40,281 nucleotides of DNA. It comes from Paludibacteraceae bacterium. Lineage in GTDB: Bacteria > Bacteroidota > Bacteroidia > Bacteroidales > Paludibacteraceae. Location: NCBI GenBank assembly GCA_017647145.1, contig JAGCLD010000042.1, positions 1-40,281 on the forward strand, in the 5' to 3' direction. The translations under genes and the position numbers were made by a program. This document shows, piece by piece, positions 23,459 to 33,300 of the stretch. Below the pieces are notes generated by a model, which saw only the letters and a program-made list of their open reading frames with translations, was not told the origin of the DNA and ran no database searches. Within the stretch, counting starts at the first letter, position 1. The number at the start of each line of letters is the position of its first letter.

Positions 23459-24208
23459 ATGCAACGTTATTTTATTTTTCTTTCTTATAAAGGTGGAGCT
23501 TTTCATGGATGGCAACGACAACCGAATGGGGTGTCGGTTCAGCAGGTCCTGGAAGAGGCTCTTTCTGTGGTTTTGCGTCAAGATATTGCGGTGGTGGGTG
23601 CCGGGCGTACTGATGCCGGTGTGCACGCCAAGTGCATGGTGGCTCATTTCGATGTGGAGAATCTCCGGTGGCAGGAAGATCAGCTGGTGAAGAAACTCAA
23701 CAGTCTTCTTCCTCATGATGTGGCGGTTCGGCAGATTCGTCCTGTTAAGCCGGATGCCCATGCGCGCTTTTCGGCCTTGGCAAGACGCTATGAATATTGG
23801 ACAGTGGAGCACAAAGACCCGTTTATGAAGGAATTTGCGGTGCGTGTTCCTGCTGTCTTAGATTATGACAAGATGAATCAAGCTGCTGCTTGTTTGTTTT
23901 CCTATATTGATTTTACAAGTTTCAGCAAACTTCACACGGATGTTAAAACGAACAATTGTCAAATTTATGCGGCTGAATGGCAACAACGGGGAGAATATCG
24001 TTGCTTTGTAATCGAGGCTGACAGATTCTTGCGCAACATGGTGAGGGCTATTGTGGGCACACTATGGATGGTGGGCAAGGGTAGTATCTCGGTGGAGCAG
24101 TTTTGCCAAATTATCGAACAGAAAGATCGTTGTGCGGCTGGCACATCTGCACCGGCAGAGGGACTGTACTTGGTGGATGTGCGCTATCCGGATGATATTT
24201 GGATGTAA
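23459..24208 (+). CDS. truA: tRNA pseudouridine(38-40) synthase
   Basis: 249 residues from the ATG at 23459 (MQRYFIFLSYKGG); an ATG at 23447 would add four residues. The frame is open much further upstream through the tRNA-Asp gene, but that part is not protein-coding. TruA isomerises uridines 38-40 in the anticodon stem-loop of many tRNAs. Visible family features: YKGGAFHGWQRQPNGVSVQ, the catalytic motif GAGRTDAGVHA with Asp52, ARRYEYW, FTSFSKLHTDVKTNNC, and RFLRNMVRAIVGTLWMVGKG. The length is normal. The DMT transporter gene follows after 25 bases and is probably co-transcribed. Confidence 0.96.
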   Translation: MQRYFIFLSYKGGAFHGWQRQPNGVSVQQVLEEALSVVLRQDIAVVGAGRTDAGVHAKCMVAHFDVENLRWQEDQLVKKLNSLLPHDVAVRQIRPVKPDAHARFSALARRYEYWTVEHKDPFMKEFAVRVPAVLDYDKMNQAAACLFSYIDFTSFSKLHTDVKTNNCQIYAAEWQQRGEYRCFVIEADRFLRNMVRAIVGTLWMVGKGSISVEQFCQIIEQKDRCAAGTSAPAEGLYLVDVRYPDDIWM

Positions 24209-24233
24209 ATGTAATTTTCAAGTGTAAAGTTTT

Positions 24234-25136
24234 ATGTGGTTGTTGTTTGGATTGTTGTCGGCCATCTTTCTGGGGTGTTATGACATCTCAAAGAAGCAAG
24301 CGCTCACGCATAATGCAGTGATTCCGGTCTTGTGCTTCTCGGTGGTGGGATGTGCGCTTTTGCTTTCGCCCACTTGGATTCTTTCGTCGTTGGGCGTTCG
24401 TGGTATGGCTGATTCTGTCTTTTATGTTCCCTCGGTAGATATTCGCACGCATGTGTTCATCTTTATAAAATCCGTGATTGTACTTCTTTCGTGGGTCTTT
24501 GCATATATGTCGATGAAGCACCTTCCGCTCACAATCGTCGCCCCGGTCAATGCTACACGTCCGGCATGGACATTGTTGGGGGCACTACTCATTTTTGCGG
24601 AGCGTCTTTCGCCTTGGCAGTGGGTGGGTGTATTGCTGATTTTGTTCTCTTTTATGATGTTTTCATTGGTGGGACGCAAGGAGGGTATATCATTTGTGCA
24701 CAACAAGTGGATTTATTGTCTTCTTGTGGCTACATTCTTGGGGGCTGTGAGTGGGCTTTATGATAAATTTCTTATGCGTCAATTCCCGCGCATGGCAGTG
24801 CAGGCTTATTATGTGCTCTATCAGGCAGTCATGATGTTGTTGGTATATTGGGGGTGGCGACGTAAGACGCAGAAGGAAGTTTCGTTTCGGTGGTCGTCGG
24901 CTGTGTTGGCTATTTCAGTGTTCTTGGTCTTGTCTGACTTTGTCTATTTTTACGCCTTGTCCTTGCCGGATGCTCTTATTTCGGTCCTGTCCTCGGTGAG
25001 AAGGGCAGGGGTTATTGTGCCATTCCTCTATGGTGCGTTGGTCTTGCACGACCGTAACCCTCGACTGAAGGCTTTGTGTCTTTTGGGTGTGTTGATGGGA
25101 ATTGCTTGTCTCTTGTATGCCACCTTCCGAGTGTGA
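24234..25136 (+). CDS. DMT-superfamily (EamA) transporter
   Basis: 300 residues, almost entirely hydrophobic, with about ten membrane helices in two EamA-like halves. The first half starts MWLLFGLLSAIFLGCYDISKK and contains VIVLLSWVFAYMSMKHLPLT and the Pro-containing VAPVNATRPAWTLLGALLIF motif. The second half contains YCLLVATFLGAVSGLYDKF and FVYFYALSLPDALISVLSSV, ending in RRAGVIVPFLYGALVLHDRN. It is an inner-membrane carrier of unknown substrate. It lies 25 bases after truA, consistent with co-transcription, although no shared function is evident. Confidence 0.9.
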   Translation: MWLLFGLLSAIFLGCYDISKKQALTHNAVIPVLCFSVVGCALLLSPTWILSSLGVRGMADSVFYVPSVDIRTHVFIFIKSVIVLLSWVFAYMSMKHLPLTIVAPVNATRPAWTLLGALLIFAERLSPWQWVGVLLILFSFMMFSLVGRKEGISFVHNKWIYCLLVATFLGAVSGLYDKFLMRQFPRMAVQAYYVLYQAVMMLLVYWGWRRKTQKEVSFRWSSAVLAISVFLVLSDFVYFYALSLPDALISVLSSVRRAGVIVPFLYGALVLHDRNPRLKALCLLGVLMGIACLLYATFRV

Positions 25137-25219
25137 TGGGCCTGAAACAATATCTTTAAGATTCTCACGTTATGAATAATAATATATAGTGTTGTGTTTT
25201 TTTTTAGAATGAATAGTTT

Positions 25220-26668
25220 ATGAATAGATTTTACTCGCTCTTATTGGTGTTGGTCTGTATGCTTGGTTTCTTCCCTCTACAGGCGCAGAATGAAAATGTA
25301 TCTACAGCAACTTTGGTAGTCGAACTCACCCGTTTGCGTCACGGCAAAATGCCTATGAAGGCCACAATGCCGGCGGTGGAGTTGATAAAGCGTAATCCAA
25401 AACATACCTTGGCCATCAATTTCTTGCGAAAAGATTTTGAAAAGGCGGAAATAGCCATCCAGGATGAATTGGAACAAATAGCATTTGCCAACACTTTGGA
25501 GGAAGCACAAAGACGTTATGATTTGGTGAAATTGCTCGCTGAGTCTTATGAAGCGCTGTCTTCCTTGCAGTTGCCTTTGACGGGTGATGGATGGACATGG
25601 CATCCGGGAATTAAGTACTATGATGGTAGTTTGAGTGAGGCGCAGACCGACCTTATCAAGATTGCTGAACAACAAGGACTCGTGGCGGCTAATCGCAACG
25701 AACCGCAAGAAGCCTATCGTTGCTATGCGGCAGCACTCGCTTGTCTTACGGATTCTGGAGAAATCCGTTCTAATCGCCAACACTATGCCCGTGTGTTGCA
25801 ACATAGAGGTGAGAGCATTGAGTCAGGTGCATCTGACCTTCAGTCGATGTCCTTGGCAAAAGAATTCTATGAAGGTGCATGCCGACTCAATCCGGATGAT
25901 GAAGGTTTGCAAAAGAAAAAAAATGATTGTTTGGATGCGGTAGATGCTCTCAAGGGAGATGCAGGAGTGGACGATGCAGAAGAACTTTCTATGGAAACTT
26001 CTAAGTCGCATGTCATTTTGCCGGCCACGGAGCAGGTGCCGATAAAGGATAAATATACTTTTGGCGACTTTTTTGACGCACTTGATTTGCCTACTGTGCT
26101 TGGGGTGGGGTTTACACCCAATGGAGTGGAGAGTGCCACATTTAATTCGGCAATGCGACTGGGATGGCGCCAACATAAAAACTATGGTCTCTTCTCATAT
26201 ATCACCTACGATACACATAGCAACAAATATGATTCTTTGACTGTGAAAGGCACGAATGTTCGCACGGGAGAAGTGTGGTACAATGAGGTGGGAATTAGTG
26301 TGGGTTATCGTATTCCTTTGGTGGCAAACATTCGCAAGTTCTACCAGAACCCTTACTTCCATCCCTGGGACTTCTTTGCCAGTGTTCAACCCGGAGTGTC
26401 TATAGCTACGGTGAAGAACATGCTTCCTTGTGAGGGAGAACAAGATGCTTTTGTGATGGAAAACTTTGACCATGTAGTTCCCACTGTGCGTTTCTCTGCG
26501 GGATTAGAGTGGTTTATATTCCCCAACTTTGCTGTCTTTGCCGAAGCAGCTTACACACAACACGTCCTACCTACCATCATAGAACAAGCAGCCATTACAA
26601 AAGGAACTATCAAACGTCCTACCGGTCAGGTAAATATCTCGGTCGGACTTTCCTTATTCTTTAACTAA
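25220..26668 (+). CDS. Outer-membrane beta-barrel protein with helical periplasmic N-terminal part
   Basis: 482 residues. Signal peptide about 1-22 (GFFPLQAQ). Residues about 30-245 are helical and repeat-like (LAINFLRKDFEKAEIAIQDE, LVKLLAESYEAL, PQEAYRCYAAALACL, AKEFYEGACRLNPDDEGL), resembling degenerate TPRs. From about 275 alternating aromatic strands suggest a small outer-membrane barrel: TVLGVGFTPNG, FNSAMRLGWR, YGLFSYITYDT, VWYNEVGISVGYRIPL, FFASVQPGVSIA, VRFSAGLEWFIFPNFAVFAE, VNISVGLSLFFN. The chain ends in an aromatic strand plus Asn. Family not recognised. It lies 83 bases after the transporter. A role as a TPR-tethered envelope protein is inference. Confidence 0.75.
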   Translation: MNRFYSLLLVLVCMLGFFPLQAQNENVSTATLVVELTRLRHGKMPMKATMPAVELIKRNPKHTLAINFLRKDFEKAEIAIQDELEQIAFANTLEEAQRRYDLVKLLAESYEALSSLQLPLTGDGWTWHPGIKYYDGSLSEAQTDLIKIAEQQGLVAANRNEPQEAYRCYAAALACLTDSGEIRSNRQHYARVLQHRGESIESGASDLQSMSLAKEFYEGACRLNPDDEGLQKKKNDCLDAVDALKGDAGVDDAEELSMETSKSHVILPATEQVPIKDKYTFGDFFDALDLPTVLGVGFTPNGVESATFNSAMRLGWRQHKNYGLFSYITYDTHSNKYDSLTVKGTNVRTGEVWYNEVGISVGYRIPLVANIRKFYQNPYFHPWDFFASVQPGVSIATVKNMLPCEGEQDAFVMENFDHVVPTVRFSAGLEWFIFPNFAVFAEAAYTQHVLPTIIEQAAITKGTIKRPTGQVNISVGLSLFFN

Positions 26669-26855
26669 TCATTGCTGCTATACCCTGCCTCCGGCTCTCA
26701 AACCTACTCTCTAGAGTTCTAGGATTCTAGTCCCTCTAGTTATTTATACAGGACACGCAGTAGGGAGAATTGCGAGTAAGTGAGGGCAGAATCAAGCTTG
26801 CTTGAATTATGCCAAGCGTGAGCAATTTATTCAAAATTGCGAGTAAGCATTGTAG

Positions 26856-26875
26856 GGACACGGCGTGCCGTGTCC
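26856..26875. repeat. GGACACGGCGTGCCGTGTCC near-palindrome
   Basis: Twenty bases that are self-complementary except for the two central bases; preceded by TGTAG. Shorter copies at 26907-26920 and 3066-3081. Confidence 0.75.
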
Positions 26876-26906
26876 GTATTTATTCTAAGCAAGAGCAATT
26901 TATATA

Positions 26907-26920
26907 AACGGCGTGCCGTT
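26907..26920. repeat. AACGGCGTGCCGTT near-palindrome
   Basis: Core copy of the element at 26856-26875, preceded by AGCAATTTATATA as the others are preceded or followed by similar sequence. Confidence 0.6.
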
Positions 26921-26989
26921 CCACCCAAATCCACCTCCTCCCACCAATAAAAAACAATCATTTTACACGCCCCATTTAAATTATTTAAT

Positions 26990-26997
26990 TAACTTTG
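26990..26997 (+). promoter_or_regulatory. -7 box of giant gene 1
   Basis: TAACTTTG fits TAnnTTTG and is identical in the second copy (34461-34468). It predicts a start near 27003 and a 5' untranslated region of about 380 nt. No good TTTG lies at -33, so an activator or alternative sigma factor may be needed. Confidence 0.6.
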
Positions 26998-27384
26998 CGG
27001 TGAAAACCAAAAAATAAATATCCCGAATAAGGGGTACAATTAGCATAATTAACCCAATAACATAGACATCGAAAATCAGTAAAATATAAATTATTTCGCA
27101 ACGATTAGCCGTTGCACGACATATTGAATATAGCGTTATAAGCCAAACTTGAGTTTTGAAAACTGGACACTTTCAAAATTTATTAAGCATTCAAGCACGA
27201 GCCGATAAACGCTCACGCTATAGCGTGGGCTTTTGTGCATCATTTGAATGCTTAAGGTTGTCCAGAATCCTCAAAACTCAAATTGAAGCGAACGAAGGTT
27301 CACGCTCTTTTTGTATATATACCCTAATAACACACGATACAAAACAAATCGAATATATAAACAACCCTTAAAAACCAAATCATT
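26998..27384 (+). ncRNA. Structured leader RNA, copy 1 (candidate cis-regulatory RNA)
   Basis: Untranslated leader of giant gene 1. Stems seen: P0 GCAACG/CGTTGC (27098-27103/27110-27115); P1 TTGAGTTTTGA/TCAAAACTCAA (27149-27159/27271-27281); P2 CTGGACA/TGTCCAG (27163-27169/27259-27265); P3 TTAAGCATTCAA/TTGAATGCTTAA (27183-27194/27244-27255); P4 GCAC/GTGC (27195-27198/27235-27238) and AGCC/GGCT (27200-27203/27228-27231) with a TTT bulge; P5 CACGC/GCGTG (27214-27218/27223-27227). The same nest occurs before giant gene 2 with different arm sequences. A competing hairpin TTTTGAAA/TTTCAAAA (27154-27161/27171-27178) would break P1. A GNRA-like-loop hairpin followed by TTTTT (27287-27312) resembles an attenuator. 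No known family recognised; ligand and mechanism unknown. Confidence 0.7.
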
Positions 27385-30300
27385 ATGAAACGAGTATCAA
27401 CTATTTTTCTAATTGTGTTGAGCATTATCTTTGCTCCTTTGGCACAAGCGCAAGTCTATTGGGACGGTACTATAAACAAGTCATGGACGGGTACGGGTAC
27501 TGCAGCCGACCCTATTCAGATTGCTACTGCCCAGCAGTTGGCAGGCTTTGCTGATAGTGTGAATCGTGGCGATGATTTCTCAGGGCGCTACATTGAGTTA
27601 GCTGCCGATATTTACCTCAATGATTCTACATTGGCTGATAGCCTTAAACTCGAATGGGAACATCCTATTGGTCAATTCCTGAATGGTGGTTCAGATTGGG
27701 AGTACACCTTAGATACCGCATGGTTTAGAGGTAACTTCGATGGTAAAAACCATATTATTTACAACCTCTTCTATGGCACAACACCCGAGAGTCCTGATTG
27801 GGATGACCCTGATAATCCTCTTGGAGGCATGGGGGGACCTGACTTCTCTGGTTGGGCTAAAGCATTATTTGGCTTCGTTGAGAATGCTACTATCAAGAAT
27901 GTACGTTTGGAGAATGCAGTCTTGAATGGTGCTTCCAGTATTGCAACCCTCGCATTGCAAGTAAAAGGAAACTCTGTGATAGAAAACTGCCACGCTACAG
28001 GAGTAGTAATGAATATAGACCCGGACTATGGTGGCCCTGCAGGCGGTTTGATTGCACGCTTGATTAGTGGACAGGTACTCAATTGCTCTGCCGATGTAGA
28101 TGCATACGCATCGCGCGGAGCAGGTGGACTGATTGGCTATGTGGATGCTGATGGCGTTGTGCGTAATTGTTCTGCTGCTGGTATCGCACATTGTACAGAA
28201 TACAATGTAGGTGGCTTGATTGGCTCTAACGCTGGTTTGATAGAGAATAGCCATGCTTCAGGTCGCGTATCGCGTGCCTATTACCAACATGCGTATAATG
28301 ATTGTGGCGGATTTGTAGGAATGAATAGTGGTATAATCCGCAACTGTTCTGCCAAAGGTAATGTGCATATCTATGGTCAAAATGGAGGAGGTTTCGTAGG
28401 ATGGAACACAGGGCATATAGAGAGTTGTTATTGTACGGGTGATGTGCATGACGAAACAGACGGCTACGGCGCTACGGCATCTGCTTTTTGCGCAATGAAT
28501 GGTCGTAATACAAGTAGTATTTATGAAACGGACCAACCTGGCACATTAATCAACTGTTTTGCTACGGGTAAGACGGATATTCGCAAAGAATTGAATCTTA
28601 CTGGCTATCCTGCAGGACGTCCATCTAATGGATTTCTTAATAGTTATGGCGACCGTTTAGCAAAAATTGTCAATTGCTCATACCGTCAAGTGCGTCCTGA
28701 TACCTTGATGGGCATACGTGGCGGTGTACAAGAACTCCAAGAATCCTACATGAAGAGTCAAGCATTTGTGGATACACTCAATATGTTTGCTGCTCTCTAT
28801 GGTATAAGTACATGGCAGTATAACGCAGGTGACTACCCCACACAAACAGGTATAAAAGCCTCAAATATTACGGATTATTTAGCAGGTGGTTCGGGTACTG
28901 AGGAAGACCCATTCCTCATCGCTACCAAGCAACATTTGGAGAATTTCCGTGAGATGGTGAACCATGGCGAGCACTTTGAAGGTAAGTATATTCGTCAAAC
29001 AGCAGATATTGCACTCAATGCTCCTCGCGCCCAATGGGGCATTCAGATGCCTGAGCAGTGGACGGCTATTGGTACGATGAAGTTCGTTACATGCTACGAA
29101 CCGCATTATATGGTAGAACGTTCACACACCTATCATTTCCGTGGTACGTATGATGGTGGCTTCCATAAAATAGAGAATATGTATATAGATGACCCCGTGG
29201 GTCGCCCTGCTGGATTATTTGGTATATTGTATCATAACGCAACAATCAAAAATCTGAGTGTGACAGATGCTTATGTCATTTCCCCAGGTACACATGCTGG
29301 TGTAGCTATCTTGGCAAGTGAAGTGGAGCGATATGCCAATAATGTATATATCTCACAATGCCATACTTCGGGTTTGGTGGGTGACCCTGAAAATATTTTG
29401 GGTCTTGGAACAGCATCGGCTATTGTGAATGGTATCGCGTTGGAAGGCGATAACTGGATATTGAACTGCTCATCTTCCGCGGATGTGTATGCCTATGGAA
29501 CCCCAAGTGCTGTAACCCATCAAGGTGGTATTGGTGGTACGGATACTATCGGCAACTTCCTCTTTACAGGTACTCTTACCAAGCGAGGAGTTACTAGTTA
29601 TGATCGCTGTATGATACCTAATCAACAAGATTCGTGGATTGTTTCACAAAATGGTTACTTCGACTCTGATAAATACCAATGGAATACGAATGCTCAAACA
29701 ACCTACAACAACCTCGGTCGTCCTACTGCATATCTACAAAGTGAAGATTTTGCAAATCTCCTCAATGATTATGTAGATAATTGGAATGCTACGCATGCCT
29801 ACAAACTTGACTATTGGCAACCACAGGAGGGTGACTATCCTAAGGTTAGTCCAGATTATAAACCCAATTTGGTAGTTACCTTTGAGAGCAATGGCGGAAC
29901 GGCTATTGCTACGAAACGGGTATCAGAGAATAGTCACATCTTGATGCCTGCTAAACCAACCAAAGACGGATATATCTTTGCGGGTTGGTACGAAGATGCT
30001 GCATTTACTAAGGTCTTTGACTTTGATTCGACTGCTGTTACTCAAAGCATGACGCTCTATGCGAAGTGGTTGGAACCAATGACTTACGATATTTCTATAT
30101 ATACCAACAAGTTTGCAACAGAATACCATATCAAGACAAAAGAGCAATTGATAGGTTTGATGCATGCAGTACGCGGTATAGAAGGTGTTATAAATCCGAT
30201 GTCATTCGAAGGAAAGAATGTATATTTGGACAACGATATAGTTCTCAACGACACAACAGATTGGCAGTATTGGGGGCGTTTCATTTATGCCGAACCTTGG

Positions 30301-33300
30301 ATTCCAATTGGTACTTCTGCCAACCCATTCCTTGGTACATTTAATGGTCAAGGGCATACGATTGGCGGTTTATATATTGAAACGAATCGCGAAACACTCC
30401 ATGATTATGTAGGTCTATTTGGCTATGCTGGTGCAAATGGAGTCGAAACAAAAATTCAGAATGTCGGTCTATTGGCAGCGGTAGCAGATATGAGAGAAAA
30501 CACTGACGAACGAGTAGGCTTATTGGTAGGTGTATTCCGCAATGGTACTATTTCTCAATGCTTTGCAAAAGGAAAAATGATTATTTCTTATAAACGCAGT
30601 GGTGATACTGGCGGTCTGGTAGGCAATATGGGAGGTTTTTATTCAGGAGAAAGCGGTGGTGTGATTACCGATTGTTATGCACAGGTAGATATTAATATTG
30701 AACCTTGGGACATTAATGCTATAAATAGAGGTGTTCTTGGTGGTGGTCTTGTGGATTATAATAATGGTAGTGTGAACAACTCATACGTAGCGGGATGCAA
30801 TTGGCAAGATGGTGTGAGTGGCGGTACAATAAGCAATGTATATTATAATAAGGAGTTGAGTCCAAAGGCAGGAGCTAAAACGGGTACCGCATTGACGACC
30901 AACGAGATGCATGCTAAGAGCAGTTTTGCTGGCTTCGACTTTGATACTGTTTGGGGCAGAAATGATACAATCAATGGTGGCTATCCATACTTGAGGTGTT
31001 TCTATGATAATATAATTCCCGATAGTCCGGATCCGGTAAAGGTGACAGGAATTGACTTTACCGAGGCAGGTATGACCTTGGATATTATAGCAGGCGAACA
31101 ATTGCAATTGCATGCAAAAGTGTTGCCTGAAGATGCTTTAGAACAACAGATTGTTTGGACGCAAGAATACAAGGATAATTATGGTTATAAACACATACTA
31201 TCCGTAGATTCTAATGGATTGGTAACTACTTATTACGATAAAAGTGCAATGTCCATAAATCATTTTGTAGTTACCGCTGCTACCTATGAAGGCAACTATC
31301 AAAAGAAATGTACAGTGAATGTGCATAAACCACAAGTTCAACGAGAGAATATTAAATGCCGCCGCATTGGGACTACAGAATGGTCGGAGCCTGAAAGCTA
31401 TTGGATTGTAGCAGGTTGGGAGTATCAAATGGCATTTTATGTTACGCCCGACAGTTTGCATCAGCCACTTACCATTACGAATAGCGACCCGGAAGTGGCT
31501 ACCGTGAGCATAATATCGCAAGATACTATCGTGCCAAGTTTTATCTATGGTAGCGACACACCTATTCGTTGCGTATTATTTACATTATCCGTGCATAAAG
31601 AAGGCAAACTGAAATTGGATGCCGTCCATCCAAAAGGATATACGTACAATTCAACTATTACTACGAAATATGTCGAGGTTACTAGTATAAACATTAATGC
31701 TCCAAAAACGACTATCTCAATCGGGGAAACTTTGCAGTTGAACGCATTATCTAATCCTGTAGAAAGTAGTATACTACCTGATTCCTATTCATGGTCAAGT
31801 AGCGATGAGAATATTTTGCAGGTAGATCAAACTGGTCTAGTCACTGCAGTTGGCTTAGGCAAGGCGACCATCACGCTCACCAGCAGCAATCCTAACTTTA
31901 CCGCTACAAAAGAGATTACTGTGGATCATATTCAACCATCGAAAATGGAACTTCTCTGCTCGGACGACGACGGAACAATCCGCGTAGGTGACACTTGTAC
32001 TCTAACAGCTGTTTTTTATCCGGAGAATACCACGATGCGTGATGTGAAATGGTCTATAGGCGGACGAAATGGTGCCGATAGTACCTATATCAAAATCATT
32101 CCGATGGGAGACTCTTGCAAGCTTATTGGTCTGCAGAAGACAAGAGGTATCCCAGCCTCTGTCATTGCGAAATCTTTAGGTTCTTCCGGCATCTCTGTAA
32201 GTTATGATTTTTATGTCGAAAATAAGATACTTAATACCTCTCTAACTTTCAAACTTGCCTCCATTTCTATGGCAAAGGGAGAGTCTAAATCCCTTACACT
32301 GAATAAGACATACAATTCTAACGAAAATATTACATTTAAGAGCAGTAATGAAGATATCGTCAGCATCAACGAAGAGAGCATAAATATATCTAGTCGTGAA
32401 ATTACTTTTGACATCAAGGCTCTCGCTACTGGCAAAGCTACCATCACTGCTATAACCGAAGAAAGCGGACTGACAGCAACTTGCGAGGTAAACGTTATCT
32501 CCAACAACTTCTTTACGATTAACTTTGTAAATGAAGATGGAACTGTATTGCAAAGCAGTCAAGTGCGTGAGTTCGAAATGCCAGTGTATAATAGTGACAC
32601 ACTTCCAACAAAAGCAACAACCGCGGAATACACATATACGTTTGCAGGTTGGACACCTGATCTTATGCCGGTTACGGCTGATGCTACTTACACAGCCACA
32701 TACAACGAAACCAAACGTAGTTATCAAATCCGTTTCTTGAACTATGATGGTACAGAGTTGCAGTCTTCGCTAATAGAATATGGCACAATGCCTGAATATA
32801 CAGGCAAAACACCAACACGTCCTTCTACAGCACAATACAACTACAATTTTGACGCATGGAGTCCGGAGGTCGTTAGTGTAACAACAGACGCTGATTACAC
32901 TGCTAACTTTACAAGTGTTATTCGTCAATATACTGTTACTTTCCTTGACTGGGATGGTACTGAGTTGAGTAAGCAATTGCTGGATTATGCTACTCCTGCT
33001 ACTGCCCCTGCTGACCCTAATCGTGAAGGATATACCTTCAAAGGTTGGGACAAGGACTTTAGCAACGTACAAAGTGATTTGACTGTAACAGCGCTATATG
33101 AACAGAATGCGGTAGAACCACCTATTCCTGATGAGGCTATTACCATCCGTTTGGACCCAAAGAGTTGTGCAAGTTGGTCAACTGTTTATCTCTATGCTTG
33201 GGATGCAAAACAAACTCCAATTGCCGGCGCTTGGCCTGGCACTAAAATCAACAAGGATAGCGATGGATGGTGGAGTTATACGTTTGATAACAAGATTACG

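Larger units (their letters stand above)
26669..26933. other. Non-coding island of dispersed repeats (third)
   Basis: No gene. It holds CTAG-rich sequence (26710-26740, with TCTAG four times), GAGTAAGTGAGGGCAGAATC and GCGTGAGCAATTTATTCAAA related to the other two islands, and two copies of the ACGGCGTGCCGT near-palindrome. It ends where the leader repeat of the giant genes begins. Confidence 0.65.
26934..27384 (+). repeat. Direct repeat: promoter plus leader of giant gene 1
   Basis: This 451-base stretch matches 34404-34857 from CCTCCTCCCACCAATAA up to the start codon. The 5' part (to about 27148) differs at only a few positions and one hairpin loop. The 3' part keeps its pairing pattern with changed stem sequences. 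No transposase gene or terminal inverted repeats accompany it. Confidence 0.9.

Noticed and set aside
27149..27281. P1 arms as inverted repeats of an invertible promoter (Mpi-type)
   Set aside because: The arms are only 11-12 bp, their sequence differs between copies, no promoter box of type TAnnTTTG lies between them, and nested stems continue inward, which suits RNA folding better.
26998..27384. Retron or group II intron RNA
   Set aside because: No reverse transcriptase gene is in the window and no domain V/VI-like or msr/msd conserved motif is recognised.
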